64,000 nucleotides of DNA from Nelumbo lutea (GCA_022828595.1 JAKGHH010000002.1:106265254-106329253), one strand, 5' to 3'. Shown: positions 34,483 to 46,196, numbered from the stretch's first letter. Program-made: numbers and translations. The notes: generated from the letters alone by a model not told the origin.

Positions 34483-35099
34483 GACCAAAATAGTTTGATT
34501 TTGTTTGATTTTCACAGTAATTTATTGGTTTTGGAATGAGATCTTCTCTAAATCAGACTGTTAATACCCCTATTTTTGAGTATTTGATCCCTTTTTTACT
34601 TCTCAGTATGTCTGTCTTGGTGCTTTTCGGTCTTTTTTTTTTGTGCTAAGCTTATAGGATATACCCAATATTAAATCAAGGTTTTAAAAATGATCCGGAA
34701 ATAGAACCGCTATGACCACGGTTTTCTGGGTTAACGGTTTGAATATCCAAGTAAAAAAAATCAGGTGGGGTTGGATTATTAGGGCAACTTTTAGGCTTCT
34801 ATCAATATGAGAAAAGAGAGACTATGTAGTTGTCGGCTAAAAAGAAAACAGAAGAAAGAAAGAAAGAAGAAAAGGAAATAAAGAAAGAAAGGAGAGAAAG
34901 GAAACAAAGAAAATGAAAGAGAGAAAGAAAAGGAGGGAAGGAGCCAAGGAGGGAAGAAGGAGGAGGATCTGAAGTTCACCGGCCGGCAATGACGATGGTG
35001 ATGGTGGCGACAACAGATGCAGCGGGAACAGTCACATATCTCAAACCTGAGATTTGATTTCTCTCCAACCTTTGCAAAAGTGCAAATCTTGTTTTTTTT

Positions 35100-35103
35100 T
35101 CTT

Positions 35104-35133
<30 letters not shown>
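35100..35133. repeat. (TTC)n microsatellite
   Basis: About eleven TTC units following a T-run. Confidence 0.8.
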
Positions 35134-35134
<1 letters not shown>

Positions 35135-35374
35135 ACAGGTCGATGGTTCAACCACTTGGGTCAGCGGTTCTCTGATCAAGTCAACTATTTTTGGCCTAAG
35201 AATGGATTAAGGGTGAAATGAAACGAGTTGCATGAATGGTTTCTGGGCCAAATGGTCCGACCATCCGGATCAACGATGATTCGAAAGCACTGTTTAAAGC
35301 TTTTCAAGTCTACGTACAAGACATTTGATTTATTTTCAATTTGAATTGTTGTTTTAATGGTATCATATATGTTT

Positions 35375-35379
35375 GCTTT
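35375..35379. repeat. target site duplication, left (GCTTT)
   Basis: GCTTT directly precedes the TG of the LTR at 35380 and recurs after the other LTR at 46192-46196. Confidence 0.9.
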
Positions 35380-36155
35380 TGATGTAGCGTGATCCGGTCA
35401 CTCCTATCTGGCGCTCACTTGGCTCCTGGAAGATACCTGAGAAGAAGAAAATTCCCGAAGGGAGTTATCCGGCGGGAACTCTCCAATGATTAAGTTAGTA
35501 CTTGGTAGGAGAAACAAGGAGGAAGATGAAGACTAAGAGTGGAGATTGCGCGCGTACCATAGATGAATCCCCCTCTCGCCTTGATGCTAAACTCCTTATA
35601 GCAGAAATCTGTTACCTCTCCCCGTTGGCATCTGACAGGGCGGGTATAACCGTCACTGCCAACCTGCTGTAGCCGTTATTGGCAAGGCTGAGGTGGCACG
35701 TGCGGGGCCGTCACCATTGGGTACGTGTCTGTCAGGTGTAGGACACCTTCTAAAGGTGGCAGGCACGACGCTGCCTGTCGAGGGACATGGCTGCTGTCAC
35801 CAGATTTGTCTGGTACGACGGTCGGGCAGGAGATCTTCCTGCCTTCCCTCATGCAGCTCGCCGAGCTGCCACAAACTGGGGTGCTTTAGGGCAGATAGGT
35901 CCCTGCCTCGAAGCACCGAGATGCTCCTTCCCAGGTGGGTAAAAGCTTGGCGTCCCTTAGAGGAGAGTCTAGGCTCTCCGAGCTAGGCGGGGGACTGACT
36001 CACCGAGGTATTAGCCCTCGGTGATTTGACTGTCTTTGACTTGGCATTTCCTCCGTGCCGAGTCGGGATCGTGCTGCTAGGTTGGACTGTTCACCAAGCC
36101 AGGTCATGCGCATGTGTCCTGGGTTCATGGGGTTGAGCCAAATCGTCCTCCATCA
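35380..36155 (-). repeat. Tat LTR (3' LTR in element orientation)
   Basis: Begins TGATGTAGCG and ends CCTCCATCA on the plus strand, next to the polypurine tract. Compared with 45419-46191 it has many scattered substitutions, for example six in the first ~50 bases. Confidence 0.92.
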
Positions 36156-36172
36156 ATTGCCCCCTACTCCCC
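36156..36172 (-). promoter_or_regulatory. polypurine tract of the Tat element
   Basis: On the minus strand this reads GGGGAGTAGGGGGCAAT immediately before the LTR, the expected plus-strand priming site for reverse transcription. Confidence 0.75.
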
Positions 36173-36462
36173 GTGCTGGGGATGGGGGCCCCAATGCGGG
36201 GAGTTCATGGTTCGTTGGCGGATTTGGCTCGGTTACTCACACTATCGTGCTAGGCGATTCAATGGCTGGACCGGCTGGGCATTTGGTTCTTTACGGGAAA
36301 AAACCCACGTCTCGTGCAACTCACGCGTGGATGTCAGGCACTTTATGTTGCACGGACGCGAAAAAATGCGCTAAATTAAATTCGTGTCGGGAGCCCCGCA
36401 GCCAGTTTCTTTGAGGTCCGTTGGATTGATCCAATCCTGACTGTTGGTCACTGGGCCCGTGT

Positions 36463-36471
36463 CTATAAATA
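36463..36471 (+). promoter_or_regulatory. TATA box for the antisense gene
   Basis: CTATAAATA on the plus strand, about 160 bp upstream of the antisense ATG at 36630. It lies inside the element but outside the LTR, so the antisense gene seems to have its own promoter. Confidence 0.6.
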
Positions 36472-36629
36472 GTGGGGTTCTGGCATTCTTTTTGCTGCTA
36501 AGTAGCTTTCGCTTTGAGCTCGCGTGAAGTCTCTAACTTGAGTCTTTTCAGCTCGTTTTCGCCTATTTCATGTGATTCTCTGAGTCTTTCCTTTCCTTTT
36601 CTTTCCTCTTTTCTTAGCCCACCCTCCTT

Positions 36630-38764
36630 ATGTCTAGTGAGAGTAGCTTCTCGGATGTGCCCGGGGTGGGCACTTCGGGTCATGGTGACCCTTCCCCGGC
36701 CTGACCTGCCCATGAAGCATGGGCAGCTTCAAGTAAGTTGGCGTCCACCTCCCATCGAGGTCGGGTGCCAGACCAGTTTGGTCCCTCTACTCTGACATTG
36801 GAGAGGCTTCAAGACCTCATCTAGCAGTTCAACCTTGCTTCTAAGTACGACTACAACCTTCCCACCAGTAATTTCCCCTGGGAGCACGGTCTGGATGAGG
36901 TCGTGATTTTCAGGGAACAACTCGTTGGTGGGCTTCGTCTGCCTCTTCACCCCCTTATCCCCGAGGTGTTAAGGTGTTTCAATATCACGTTGGATCAGCT
37001 CCACCCCAACTCCATTCGGAATTTAGTGGGGACCATTTCCCTCTGCCATGAAAAGTTGTTTCTTTGGATGCGAACATACTCTGCTCCATACTGCTGATAA
37101 AAAAGAGCACCTCTAGCGCTCCCCCTGAGCACGGGCAGGTCTACTACTTATCTCCTCGCCTAGGCTTTAAGCTACTGCATAAGTTCCCGAGCAAGGTTCT
37201 GGCTTGGAACCTGGACTACCTTATGGTCTGGGCCAGCACAAGATGGCCTTTCCTTACCAGCTAGAGGGTGGCTACCCAGGCGACCAGCATCGCCCTCAAC
37301 CAGTAGACGTGGGAGGCCTTCCACTCATGGGCTCAAGCTGAGCTCGATCATCGGGAATACATCACCGAAGAGAAGCTCGTTCAGGCCGGTTTGAGCTCGG
37401 GTAGGTCTGCTTCTGTCTTTTGGCGCTTTGTTTTTATCTGCTTGTCGTTTTTGGATTTACTAATGCCAACTTTTTTGTAGGCCCCATGGACGAAGAAGAG
37501 AGAATCACGGCTACCCGGCTCCTTAACCAAGTGAAGAGGAGGAAGAAGTGGACTACAAAGAAGGTCGCTAAAAGGGCCCATGTGGAGTCACCGAGGGTTC
37601 CCTTCCCCGAACCCGATCATTCTCGGGATCCTGCCCCTAGACTGGGCTCAACAGTGTCCCTCCGGTGATAGATCTGAAGGGTGACTTTCCACCCCAAAGA
37701 CCTGAGGCTGTGAGGGGGTTGGAGAATGAGCCATCCGGGGTTACTACTGAGGCCCTGAGCTCAGTTGGGGTAGCCGCTAAGGCTACAGAGGGGTTGGCTC
37801 AGCATATTGCAGACGCGGCAGCGTCCAGCTTAGGGACCGAAGAGGAGGAGCCCATCTTGGATCCCGAGGTTAGCCTCGATCGAAGCAAGAGGGGCGTCAC
37901 CAATGCAGAAGTCATGAGCTAGGCCAAACTCTCCCCAGGTCAGCTCGGAGGTCACGCGGCAACCCACATCATGGTGGTAAGTTCATTTTTTGTGAGCAAA
38001 CACTTTATCTCACTTCTCTGCATTCTCCCCTTTTTTTATTTTTTTCTTTTATTTTTTTTGCTGACTAGTTCCCTTCTGTTAGGCGAGCACCGTCGTACAC
38101 GCCTTAACTTTCCAATCTGATAAACACCTGAGGTGCGCTTTGGCTACTAAGGAGTCATCCTGTATGGCGCATGCCGAGCTGAAGGCAACACAGAACAAGG
38201 TCCATCAATTAGAGAGTGTTGCCGCCGCCCAGAAAAGTCTGAATGACACCTTGGCACTAGAGAGGGAGGAGCTAGCCCGAGAACAAGATAGACTGAAGGC
38301 AGAGATGAATGGGCTCCGAGTTGGTCAAGAAGCCCCAAAGCTCAAGGTGAAAAGCTTCGCAGCTCAAGATGTAGGCCCTCAAGGGAACCAAGGAGGCCCT
38401 AGAACGCGAGGTGGAGTCTCTCAAGGCCGATATCGAGGAGAAAACAGAAATCTTTCATGATGCTCTAGAATAGACCAAGGTCATCGACTACGTCAATTCC
38501 TTGCGGTTCGATAACGTAATGTCAAAGGCCTACCGTAGGGGGTTCAAGCTCGGCCGATGGTGGATAAGGCATACCTACCCCGATCTGGATATAAGTGCCT
38601 TCACTTCTTTCAACATCACAGATGGCATGGCACACCAGGCCACGGATGACACAGACTCTGAAGACAATGGCAGCAACGGGGAGGCTGACGCCACCGATCT
38701 GATTAATTCTTCTGAGGAAACCCCTGAAGAAACCCCGAGTAAGGCCGATGAGCCTCCCAAGTAG
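36630..38764 (+). pseudogene. antisense spliced gene inside Tat element (gypsy-type putative transposon protein family)
   Basis: Plus-strand gene, opposite to gag-pol. It starts MSSESSFSDVPG. The middle (36800-37260) encodes NFPWEHGLDEVVIFREQLVG, LPLHPLIPEVLRCFNI and VYYLSPRLGFKLLHKFPSKV, the pattern I associate with the plant family called 'putative gypsy type transposon' (Transposase_28). A coiled-coil-like region follows (38140-38330, LEREELAREQDRLKAEMNGL), then an acidic tail ending EETPEETPSKADEPPK. GT-AG introns are visible at 37401-37480 and 37977-38082. It is broken by in-frame stops near 36703 and 36824, a 1-bp loss near 37052 (the frame is intact in fragment C) and a shift near 37660. 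Its role in the element is unknown. Confidence 0.72.
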
Positions 38765-39499
38765 TCAAGCGCTCCTTGTATTCTGGGCCTGCGAGCTCGA
38801 TTTTCCTCTCTTATGTATTGAATGTGATTATGTAGTGTAGTGGAGCCTATATAATGAAGAACATTTTTCGCCAAATACTTGCGCAATTTTCTTTTACTTG
38901 CCAAAGTGGTTGTCTTACTCTGAACTGTTAGGCTACTAGGATGATTACTCGGAGTGTGGGTTCCTCAACCATCGTGGTCCCGAACTGTATTCCAACACTT
39001 AGTAGGGGTAGCCTTGTGTACATCGAGGTGAGTGACATAGTAGGGTACATGCCTGACCTGTCTGCACTCGGGTTAAGTTGGCATTGGTTGTCTCTTACAG
39101 GTTTAACTTGTTGCATGCCAAGGCGGGCTATCCGTCACAAGGTTCCTAGTCGAAGTGCCTGTGCCTTAGGTATTGCAAGCATTTAGGCTATGCCAATGAG
39201 ACAACTAGATATTGTATGCTACTGAGGTCTTTTCATTATCTCGGCGTTCTAGCCCTTAGGCTGGAGGAGTGGATTGTGACCCACTCTCGGAGTCTGCCCA
39301 TGCCATAGAGGCAGCTAGATCCTATTGTGCCGAGGTCATGTCAGCTCGGCGTTCTTTGCCCTTAGGTTCAGGGGGTGACTTATAGTTTATTTTTGAGGTT
39401 TGCCAGTGCCTCAAAGGCGACCAAGTCTTATTTTACCGAGGTTATGTTATCTTGACATTTTTGCCCTTGGTTTTTGGGAGCGGCTTGTGGCCTACTCGG

Positions 39500-40625
39500 T
39501 TGATACAGATAGTATTGTCTTATTCCATGCCTGAGGTACTTGTTTCCCTTCAAGGGTCTCGAGCTCGTATGTTCCTTCCCTGAGCACTCGCTTCACTCGG
39601 TAGGGACCTTCCCAATTGGACCCGAGCTTGCCAGCGCCAGGCTCGAGTACCATAACTTTACGAAGGACCAGGTCGCCAACGCGGAGGTTCCATCTCTTGA
39701 CCCTGACATTATAGTACCAAGCTACTCTCTGTCGGTAAGCTGCGGTCCTTATGTACGCGAGGTCCCTTACTTCATCAAGTAGATCGAGGTTGGTGCGTAG
39801 CTCATCTTCGTTTGTTTGATCACTATATGCTTCTAGTCATAGCATAGGCACTTCGATCTCTGAAGGGATTATTGCTTCAGTGTTGTAGGTGACATTGAAG
39901 GGTGTTTCTCCCGTAGCAGTCTTCTCCGTGGTCCGGTATGCCCATAGAACACTGGGTAGTTCATCTGTCCACAATCCTTTAGCTCGGTCCAACTGTGCCT
40001 TTAATCCGCAGAGGATGGCTTTGTTCATTACTTATGCCTGACCGTTTGCTTGAGGGTGTGCGACTGAAGTAAAGTTTTGTCGGATTCCCATGTCTTGGCA
40101 CCAGTCTTGGAATTTGATGTCTTCAAACTATTTGTCGTTGTCGAAAATCAATACCCGAGGTAATCCGAAGTGGCATACGATGTTTTTCCAAAAGAAGTTT
40201 TGGAAATTTCGAGCTATGATCGTTACAAGGGGTTCGGCTTCTACCCACTTGGTAAAATAGTCCACTGCTACCACTAAGAACTTCCTTCCACCCGTTGCTG
40301 GTGAGAATGGCCCGAGTAGATCGATGCCCCACTATGCAAAGGGCCACGGACTGGTGAGATACTTGAGGTCGACAGCGGGTTGGTGGTGAATATTGGCATG
40401 TCTCTGGCATTTGTCACATTTTCTAACAAGTTCAATGGCATCTGCCTTCATTGTTAGCCAATGATACCCTTGTCGAAGCGCTTTCTGGGCAAGGGCCCTG
40501 CCCCCCAAGTGCCCGCCGCACAACCCCTCATGAGTGTCGTAGAGTACGAGTTCGGCTCCAGTAGGCCGCAAGCAATGTAGATAGGGGAGCGTGTAGGATC
40601 TCTTGTACAGCTGCTCGTCTATCAT
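39500..40625 (-). pseudogene. Tat-like integrase, copy B
   Basis: Zinc-binding region at 40332-40625 (DTHEGLCGGH and VRKCDKCQRH). The core has VDYFTKWVEAEP with the first catalytic Asp and VLIFDND with the second; a TAG follows at DNDK*F. The third catalytic residue is lost: where fragment C reads QAEVMNK, this copy reads QA-stop-VMNK (GAA to TAA at about 40034). The C-terminal module near 39540-39680 encodes VMVLEPGAGKLG and WEGPYRVKRVLREG. Not a working enzyme. Confidence 0.85.
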
Positions 40626-40729
40626 GACTTATTTAGCTGCTTGGCGCTGCACCCTTCTGGCTGCATTGTGATCTGCAGGGAGGGTCCCGTGTAGCAAGTA
40701 GCTCACGAGCAGGTTAATCCAGGTCGTCT

Positions 40730-41608
40730 CTACTTGAACGATGGGAGCGACCTCCTCTGCCCCCCAGGCCGAGACAGGTCCTCTATGTACACGGTTCTCA
40801 TGGTGATGTCGCTAGTGCTGGCTAACTTGGACAGGGCGTCGGCCTCAGCATTCTCTGACCTAGGGATCTGTCTAATGAAGTGTGATTGGAAGTCGAGCAG
40901 GGTCTCTCTAAATTTGGTCAAGTAGGCAATCATGGTTGGCTCGTGAGCTTCATACTCGCCGGTGACCTGGTTAACCACGAGCTGGGAGTCGCTGCAGATA
41001 ACAATGTGCTTTGCTTTTACTTCTCTGGCTAGGGTTAGTCAAGCTATCAATGCCTTGTACTCTACTTCATTGTTAGACGCCGCGAACTCGAAGCGTAGCA
41101 CGTATTCCAGTTTCGTGCTGCTTGGGCCATGTAGAACTATTCTGGCTCCGCTGCCCTATTGGTTCGAGGAGCCATCTATGTGAAAGATCCAGGGCTCCTC
41201 ATCCCAGATCGCAGTTGGCCGAGCTAGGAGAGATGCCACACTGGCTGCTACCTCACGGGGTTCGGACTCGACCAACCTGGGAGCTTCGGGCTCACCCGAG
41301 CTTGGAGCCTTGTGCTCAACCGGCCTAGGGACTTCGGAGCTGAATGTGCATTCAGCTATGAAATCTGCTAAGGATTGGGCCTTAATGGTAGTTCGCGGCT
41401 TGTACTGGAGGTCGTACTCGCTGAGCTCAATGGCCCACTTCATCAATCGACCAGAGACCTTGGGCTTAAGAAATACTTGCCTCAGATGTTTGTCGGTGAG
41501 GACGATAACAGTATGAGCTTGGAAGTACAGGTGGAGCTTCCGAGCTGCGATTATCAATGCGTATGCTAGCTTTTCCATCTCCGGGTATCTCATTTCTGCT
41601 CCCTGCAA
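40730..41608 (-). pseudogene. Tat-like RNase H and second RNase H, copy B
   Basis: 41156-41608 carries EMRYPEMEKLAYALIIAARK, LTDKHLRQVFLKPKVSGRL and YDLQYKPRTTIKAQSLADF, the RT-linked RNase H. 40730-40978 continues the archaeal-type RNase H with VNQVTGEYEAHEPTM and NAEADALSKLAS. A frame change near 41000 separates them. The sequence is near-identical to fragment C. Confidence 0.82.
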
Positions 41609-41632
41609 TACTTTACTAACATAATAGATGGG

Positions 41633-42583
41633 TCATTGGACCCGATCTACTTCCCTTATTAGTACCGCATTGACCACTTCGTCGCTCACCGAGAGGTATA
41701 GTTCTAAAACATCGCCCTCCTCGGGCTGGGTTAATGTCGGCACACTAGCGAGGTATTTCTTGAGCTCATCGAACGCGAGCTGGCAGTCTTGGGTCCATTC
41801 GAACCCTTTGCTCTTAATTGCCTTAAAGAACGACAGACAGTGGTCTGCCGATTTAGACATGAAGCGGCTCAGGGCGGCTATGCAGGCATTCAACCTCTGA
41901 ACCTCCTTCAGCTTCTGGGGTGGTTTCATATCTAAAATGGCCTTAATCTTATATGGGTTGGCTTCGATGCTGCGCCGATTAACGATGTATCCTAGGAACT
42001 TGCCCGAAGTCACACCAAACACACACTAATTTGGGTTCAGTCTCATATTAAATTTACGCAGAATTTCAAAAACAGTGTGCAAATCTTGTATTAATTCATG
42101 TGAGAGTTGAGTTTTGACGACCATGTCATCTACATAGCATTCTACTTTTCTGCCGATTAACGACGCAAACAACTTATTTACAAGCCTTTGAAAGGTTGCC
42201 CCTGCGTTTTTCAACCTGAAGGGCATAACCTTGTAATAGTATAGGCCAAATTCCGTGATGAAGGCAGTCTTTTCTTCGTCCGCCGGGTCCATAATGATTT
42301 GGTTATAGCCCGAATAGGCGTCCAAGAAACTTAGCAACTCATGCCTTGAGGTTGCGTCCACCAAGCGATCGATTCTGGGGAGCAGGAAGCAGTCTTTTGG
42401 GCAAGCCCGATTCAGGTCGGTGTAGTCGATGCACATGCACCACTTGCCATTGGCCTTCTTTACCAGGACGGGGTTGGCTACCCAGCTCGGGTAGTGGACA
42501 TCTCTTATGAAGTCAGTTGCGAGGAGCTTTTCGACCTCCTCGTCGACCGCTTTCCACCGCTCCGGGGCTAGATTGCGTTTCTT
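41633..42583 (-). pseudogene. Tat-like reverse transcriptase, copy B
   Basis: 42026-42436 holds the palm with CYVDDMVVKTQ (catalytic YVDD) and FLDAYSGYNQIIM. The conserved PFGLKN motif is changed to PFRLKN. 41633-42022 holds the thumb/connection (FGVTSGKFLGYIVN, then SFFKAIKSKGFEW). TAG stops lie at the start of FGVTSG (near 42025) and after PVR (near 42585), both shared with copy A. Confidence 0.85.
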
Positions 42584-43465
42584 CTATCTAACGGGCCTAA
42601 CTACAGGATCAGTATTCAGCTTGTGAGTTATGAGTTCGGGGTCTATACCAGGCATCTCTATCGCGGACCATGCAAAAATATCTAAATTTTGAAGTAAGAA
42701 ACTTACCAGTTCGGATCGTAAAGGTTCTTGGACGGAAGCGCCGATTTGAAGCATCCGAGCTGGGTTTACCGTTGAGGTCGGAATTGCGACTGTTTCTTCT
42801 ATGGGTGCGGCTCGTTCTTCGCCTTGCTCCATAGGCCGCTCTAGCTCGAGGTCATCAGCTACCTTGGTTTTTCCCTTCAGGGTGGCGATGTAGCACTTAC
42901 GGGATTCAAGCTGGTCACTCCGTGCTACCCCCACACCAAAGTTTGTTGGAAACTTCATAGCCAAATGGTAAGTGGAGACCATTGCCTATAGGACATGGGT
43001 GATTGGTCGACCTATTATGGCATTGTAGGGGGAGGGTGTCACGACCACCAAGAATTCATGCTTGAATCTGACCACACAAGGCCACGTACCGACTTCCAGA
43101 GGTACTGTTATATTCCCAAGGGGTTGGACTTCTTCTCCACTGAAGCCTACCAAAGGAGTGTCTGCGGGCTTCAAGTCGCCTCTTTGCAACTGGAGCTAGT
43201 CAAACGCAGCTTTGAGGAGGATGTCGGCTAAGCTAGCTGAGTCTACGAGTACGCGCCTGACCTCGAAGTCGTTGATTCTTAGCTTTATTACGAGCGCGTC
43301 ATCGTGGGGGTAGTGGAATCCCCGCGCATCATCTTTTGTGAAGAAAGTTGGCTCTTCTGTTCTCGGCCGCTTTAGGGGGTTCTGCTCCTCCCGGGTGGCC
43401 TCATGAACCGACGTTCGAGCTACCACTAAAGTGCAACCCGCAACGATCGAACCTCCCACTATCAT
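42584..43465 (-). pseudogene. Tat-like protease and linker, copy B
   Basis: Active-site region VLVDSASLADIL near 43230 (DSA in place of the D-S/T-G triad), NAIIGRPITHVL near 43000, then the linker with SDQLESRKCYIATLKGK at about 42860-42930. That last block is missing from copy A. Confidence 0.78.
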
Positions 43466-43597
43466 GTGGATGGTTCCCTAAACTGGCCTCTCCTCCGGAT
43501 GCTGCCTCTGCGGTTGCTCGGCCGACCTGCTACTGGACTCGGGGGCATACTTACCCTGCTTCCCTTGCCGACCTATTTTATTACTATTATTATTATT

Positions 43598-45336
43598 CTA
43601 TACAAAGTTTCTTAGATATCCGCGACGGATGAGCTCCTCTATCTCGTCGTGGAGGTTTTTACAACTCTCGATACTGTGACGGTGATTTTTGTGAAAACTG
43701 TAATACAGATTCTTATTTCTTTCATTCGGATGACCCCTAAGACGGGGTGGCCACTTCACGTACGGGGCATCCTTGATCGCCATCAGGATTTCAGCTCGGT
43801 TCGCTACAGGAGGTCGGAAAAACTGACCCGGCTTTGCCCCCCGAGCTGTGTCATTTTTCTTTCGGCTATCCCCTTGGCTGGAAAGCTCTCATTCCCTCTT
43901 CCTTTTTTCGGGCGCACCCTCACCTTTTTGGTTTATCTCCTCCTCGGTGGCTATGAACCTATCCGCAAGCTTCAGGAACTCGGTTATGGTCGCTGGTTGG
44001 TTGACGACCATGTGCCACTTAAACTCTTTGTGTGTCCCGCCCTTCTTAGCTGCTGCAAGGTGCACGGCAGGGTCCAGGTGTGGTATCTGCATACAACTAT
44101 CATTGAACCGCTTGATGTAACTTCGGATGGATTCTCCCTCTCTCTACACTATGCTGAGGAGACTTTCTTTAGTTCGTGGACACCGCTTGCTAGTAACAAA
44201 GTGGGACGCGAAGGTTTGCATTAACTGCGCCCAACTTCCTATCGATCCAGGTGCCAAGTTCAGGTACCATGTACGAGCTGCTCCTCTAAAAGTGGTGGAG
44301 AAGTCCACGCACATGCACGACTCACTAGCTCTCTCCAAGGGCATCTACAACTGAAAAGCGCCCACGTGATCGTTTTGGTCGAACGACCCGTCGTACTTGT
44401 CAAGAGAGGGGAGCTTGAAGTCATTAGGCATTGGGACTGCTAGGAGCTCGGGAGATAGGGGGACTGGAATGAAAGGAGGGGTGCCTTGGCTTCGCCCGAG
44501 CTTACCTCTTCTTTGCCCCCGAGCTCGGGCAGGTCGTGGGTGGCAGATCGGCGAGCTCAGTGGTGACGTCTTTGCTTCTTGGCGGGCTCGGCGTTGGTGC
44601 TGCTCACCTCCGTGTTGTCAGGAATGGTGTGTGCCAGAAGTAGCTCAGGCTGCTAGTGTTGGTTGCGGACAGTGGGATCCTGCTTGGAGCTTGTGGCCAG
44701 GATCTCAAACTGGTTCTCTAGGAACGAGGTATCGGGCTTCGAGGGCTGAGGAGACATGGACCTGGTGAGATGAGGTCCTCCCGACCTGACTGCCCGCGGT
44801 GAGGCCAGAGTGGCTATTCTTCCACGTCTGCTATGGGAGGAGGTCTGGCTCCTAGGAGGGTTCTGGGGGGCCTCTCCTTGGTGAGAAAGGTGCTCCTCCT
44901 GGCGGCGAGACCTGGCTTGTTGCGAGGCCGAGTGCCGAGGAGGGAGTTGTGGCTGCTGATGCTGAGGTTGGGGCAATTGAGAGAATTGCTGCTGATATTG
45001 GTACTAGGAGACTTGGTGTAGCACGTGCTGTTGATAAATCTGAAATTGTTGAAACTGCTACATTTGAGCCTACATGGTCCGCATGCACTGCACCAAATCT
45101 TCCAGCTGGTTCGGGCTGGCCGCTGGGGGCACAATCAAGGGTTTAGTGACGGTTGTTCCGACTGTGGTAGGGAGCGGAGCAATGACGGGTGCCCCTACAA
45201 GAGGCACGTTCAAACTAGGGATCCCGTCCGCTGAGAGGGGGATGGTGAACTATCCGATGCAAACAATAGGAAGCTGGGGCTGTTCCCTAGTGTTATTCAT
45301 CTCAGTGCTTCGTCCGATATTACTTGAGGATGCCAT
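43598..45336 (-). pseudogene. Tat-like gag, copy B
   Basis: The probable start ATG at 45334-45336 gives MASSSNIGRS. Capsid motifs RTWYLNLAPGSIGSWAQL (44144-44344), FKWHMVVNQPATITEFLKLA (43889-44092) and FHKNHRHSIESC (43598-43783) occur in order. Stops and frame changes at the same places as copy A show that most of the decay predates the duplication. Confidence 0.8.
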
Positions 45337-45400
45337 GAGCGTTGAGTTTTTGGAGAGTAAAAAGATGTGAAAGTTTAGAGAAAGGCTTTCCGAAGCATTT

Positions 45401-45418
45401 CCCATAGACGACGCCAAA
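45401..45418 (-). promoter_or_regulatory. primer binding site of the Tat element
   Basis: On the minus strand this reads TTTGGCGTCGTCTATGGG directly after the LTR, close to the TGGCGCCGTC-type PBS used by Tat/Athila-group elements. Confidence 0.75.
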
Positions 45419-46191
45419 TGATGTAGCGTGATCCAATCACTCCTAGCTGGTGCTCACGTGGCTCTTGGAAGATACTTGAGAAGAAAATTCCCGGAGGGAG
45501 TTATCCGATTGGAATACTCCGATGATTAAGTTAGTACTTGGTAGGAGAAGCAAGGAGGAAGATGAAGACTAAGAGTGGAGATAGCGTGCGTATTGTAGAT
45601 GAATCCCCCTCTCGCCTTGATGCTAAACTCCTTATAGCAGAAATCTGTTACCTCTCCCCGTTGGCCTCTGACAGGGCGGGTATAACCGTCACTACCAACC
45701 TGCCGCAACCATTATTGGAAGGGCTGAGGTGGCACGCGTGGGGCCGTCACCACTGGGTACGTGTCTGTCAGGTGTAGGACACCTTCTAAAGGTGGCAGGC
45801 ACGATGTTGCCTGACGAGGGACACGGTTGCTATCACCAGATTTGTCTGGTATGGCAGTCGGACAAGAGATCTTCCTGCCTTCCCTCATGCGGCTTGTTGA
45901 GCTGCCACAAACTGGGGTGCTTCAGGGCAGATGGGTCCCTGCCTCGAAGCACCGAGGTGCTCCTTCCCAAGTGGGTAAAAGCTTGACATCCCTTAGAGGA
46001 GAGTCCGGGCTCTCCGAGCTAGGCGGGGGACTGACTCACCGATGTATTAGCCCTCGGCGATTTGATTGTCTTTGACTTGGCGTTTCCTCCATGCCGAATC
46101 GGGACCGTACTACTAGGCTGGACTGTTCACCAAGTCAGATCATGTGCACGTGTCCTGGGCTCATGGGGTTGAGCCAAATCGTCCTCCATCA
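45419..46191 (-). repeat. Tat LTR (5' LTR in element orientation)
   Basis: Begins TGATGTAGCG and ends CCTCCATCA on the plus strand, and is followed by the GCTTT duplication. It is far closer to the copy A LTR (7893-8659) than to its own partner LTR. Confidence 0.92.
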
Positions 46192-46196
46192 GCTTT
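46192..46196. repeat. target site duplication, right (GCTTT)
   Basis: Matches 35375-35379; also preserved in copy A at 8660-8664. Confidence 0.9.

Larger units (their letters stand above)
32295..35374. other. intergenic DNA left of the full-length Tat element
   Basis: No gene is recognised; reading frames such as 33580-33849 are AT-driven. It contains a SINE (34330-34482), a purine-rich GAAAGAAAG stretch (34840-34970) and a (TTC)n tract (35100-35133). At 35375-35379 it ends with GCTTT, the target duplication of the Tat element. Confidence 0.55.
35380..46191 (-). mobile_element. full-length Tat-like Ty3/gypsy retrotransposon (copy B)
   Basis: 10.8 kb with two LTRs (776 and 773 bp), a 5-bp target duplication GCTTT, PBS and PPT. 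The minus-strand order is gag, protease, RT, RNase H, second RNase H, integrase. An antisense gene follows on the plus strand between integrase and the 3' LTR. This is the Tat/Retand/Grande-type layout. Shared and private stop codons, including one replacing the integrase catalytic glutamate, make it non-autonomous today. LTRs differ at roughly 7% of positions in the parts I compared, so the insertion is not recent. Confidence 0.93.

Noticed and set aside
34791..34979. 62-codon minus-strand frame rich in Phe, Ser and Leu
   Set aside because: Translation of a GAAAG-rich low-complexity tract, with no domain.
36055..36414. Overlapping plus-strand frames across the Tat LTR and its edge
   Set aside because: They run through LTR and PPT sequence and differ between LTR copies; not coding.
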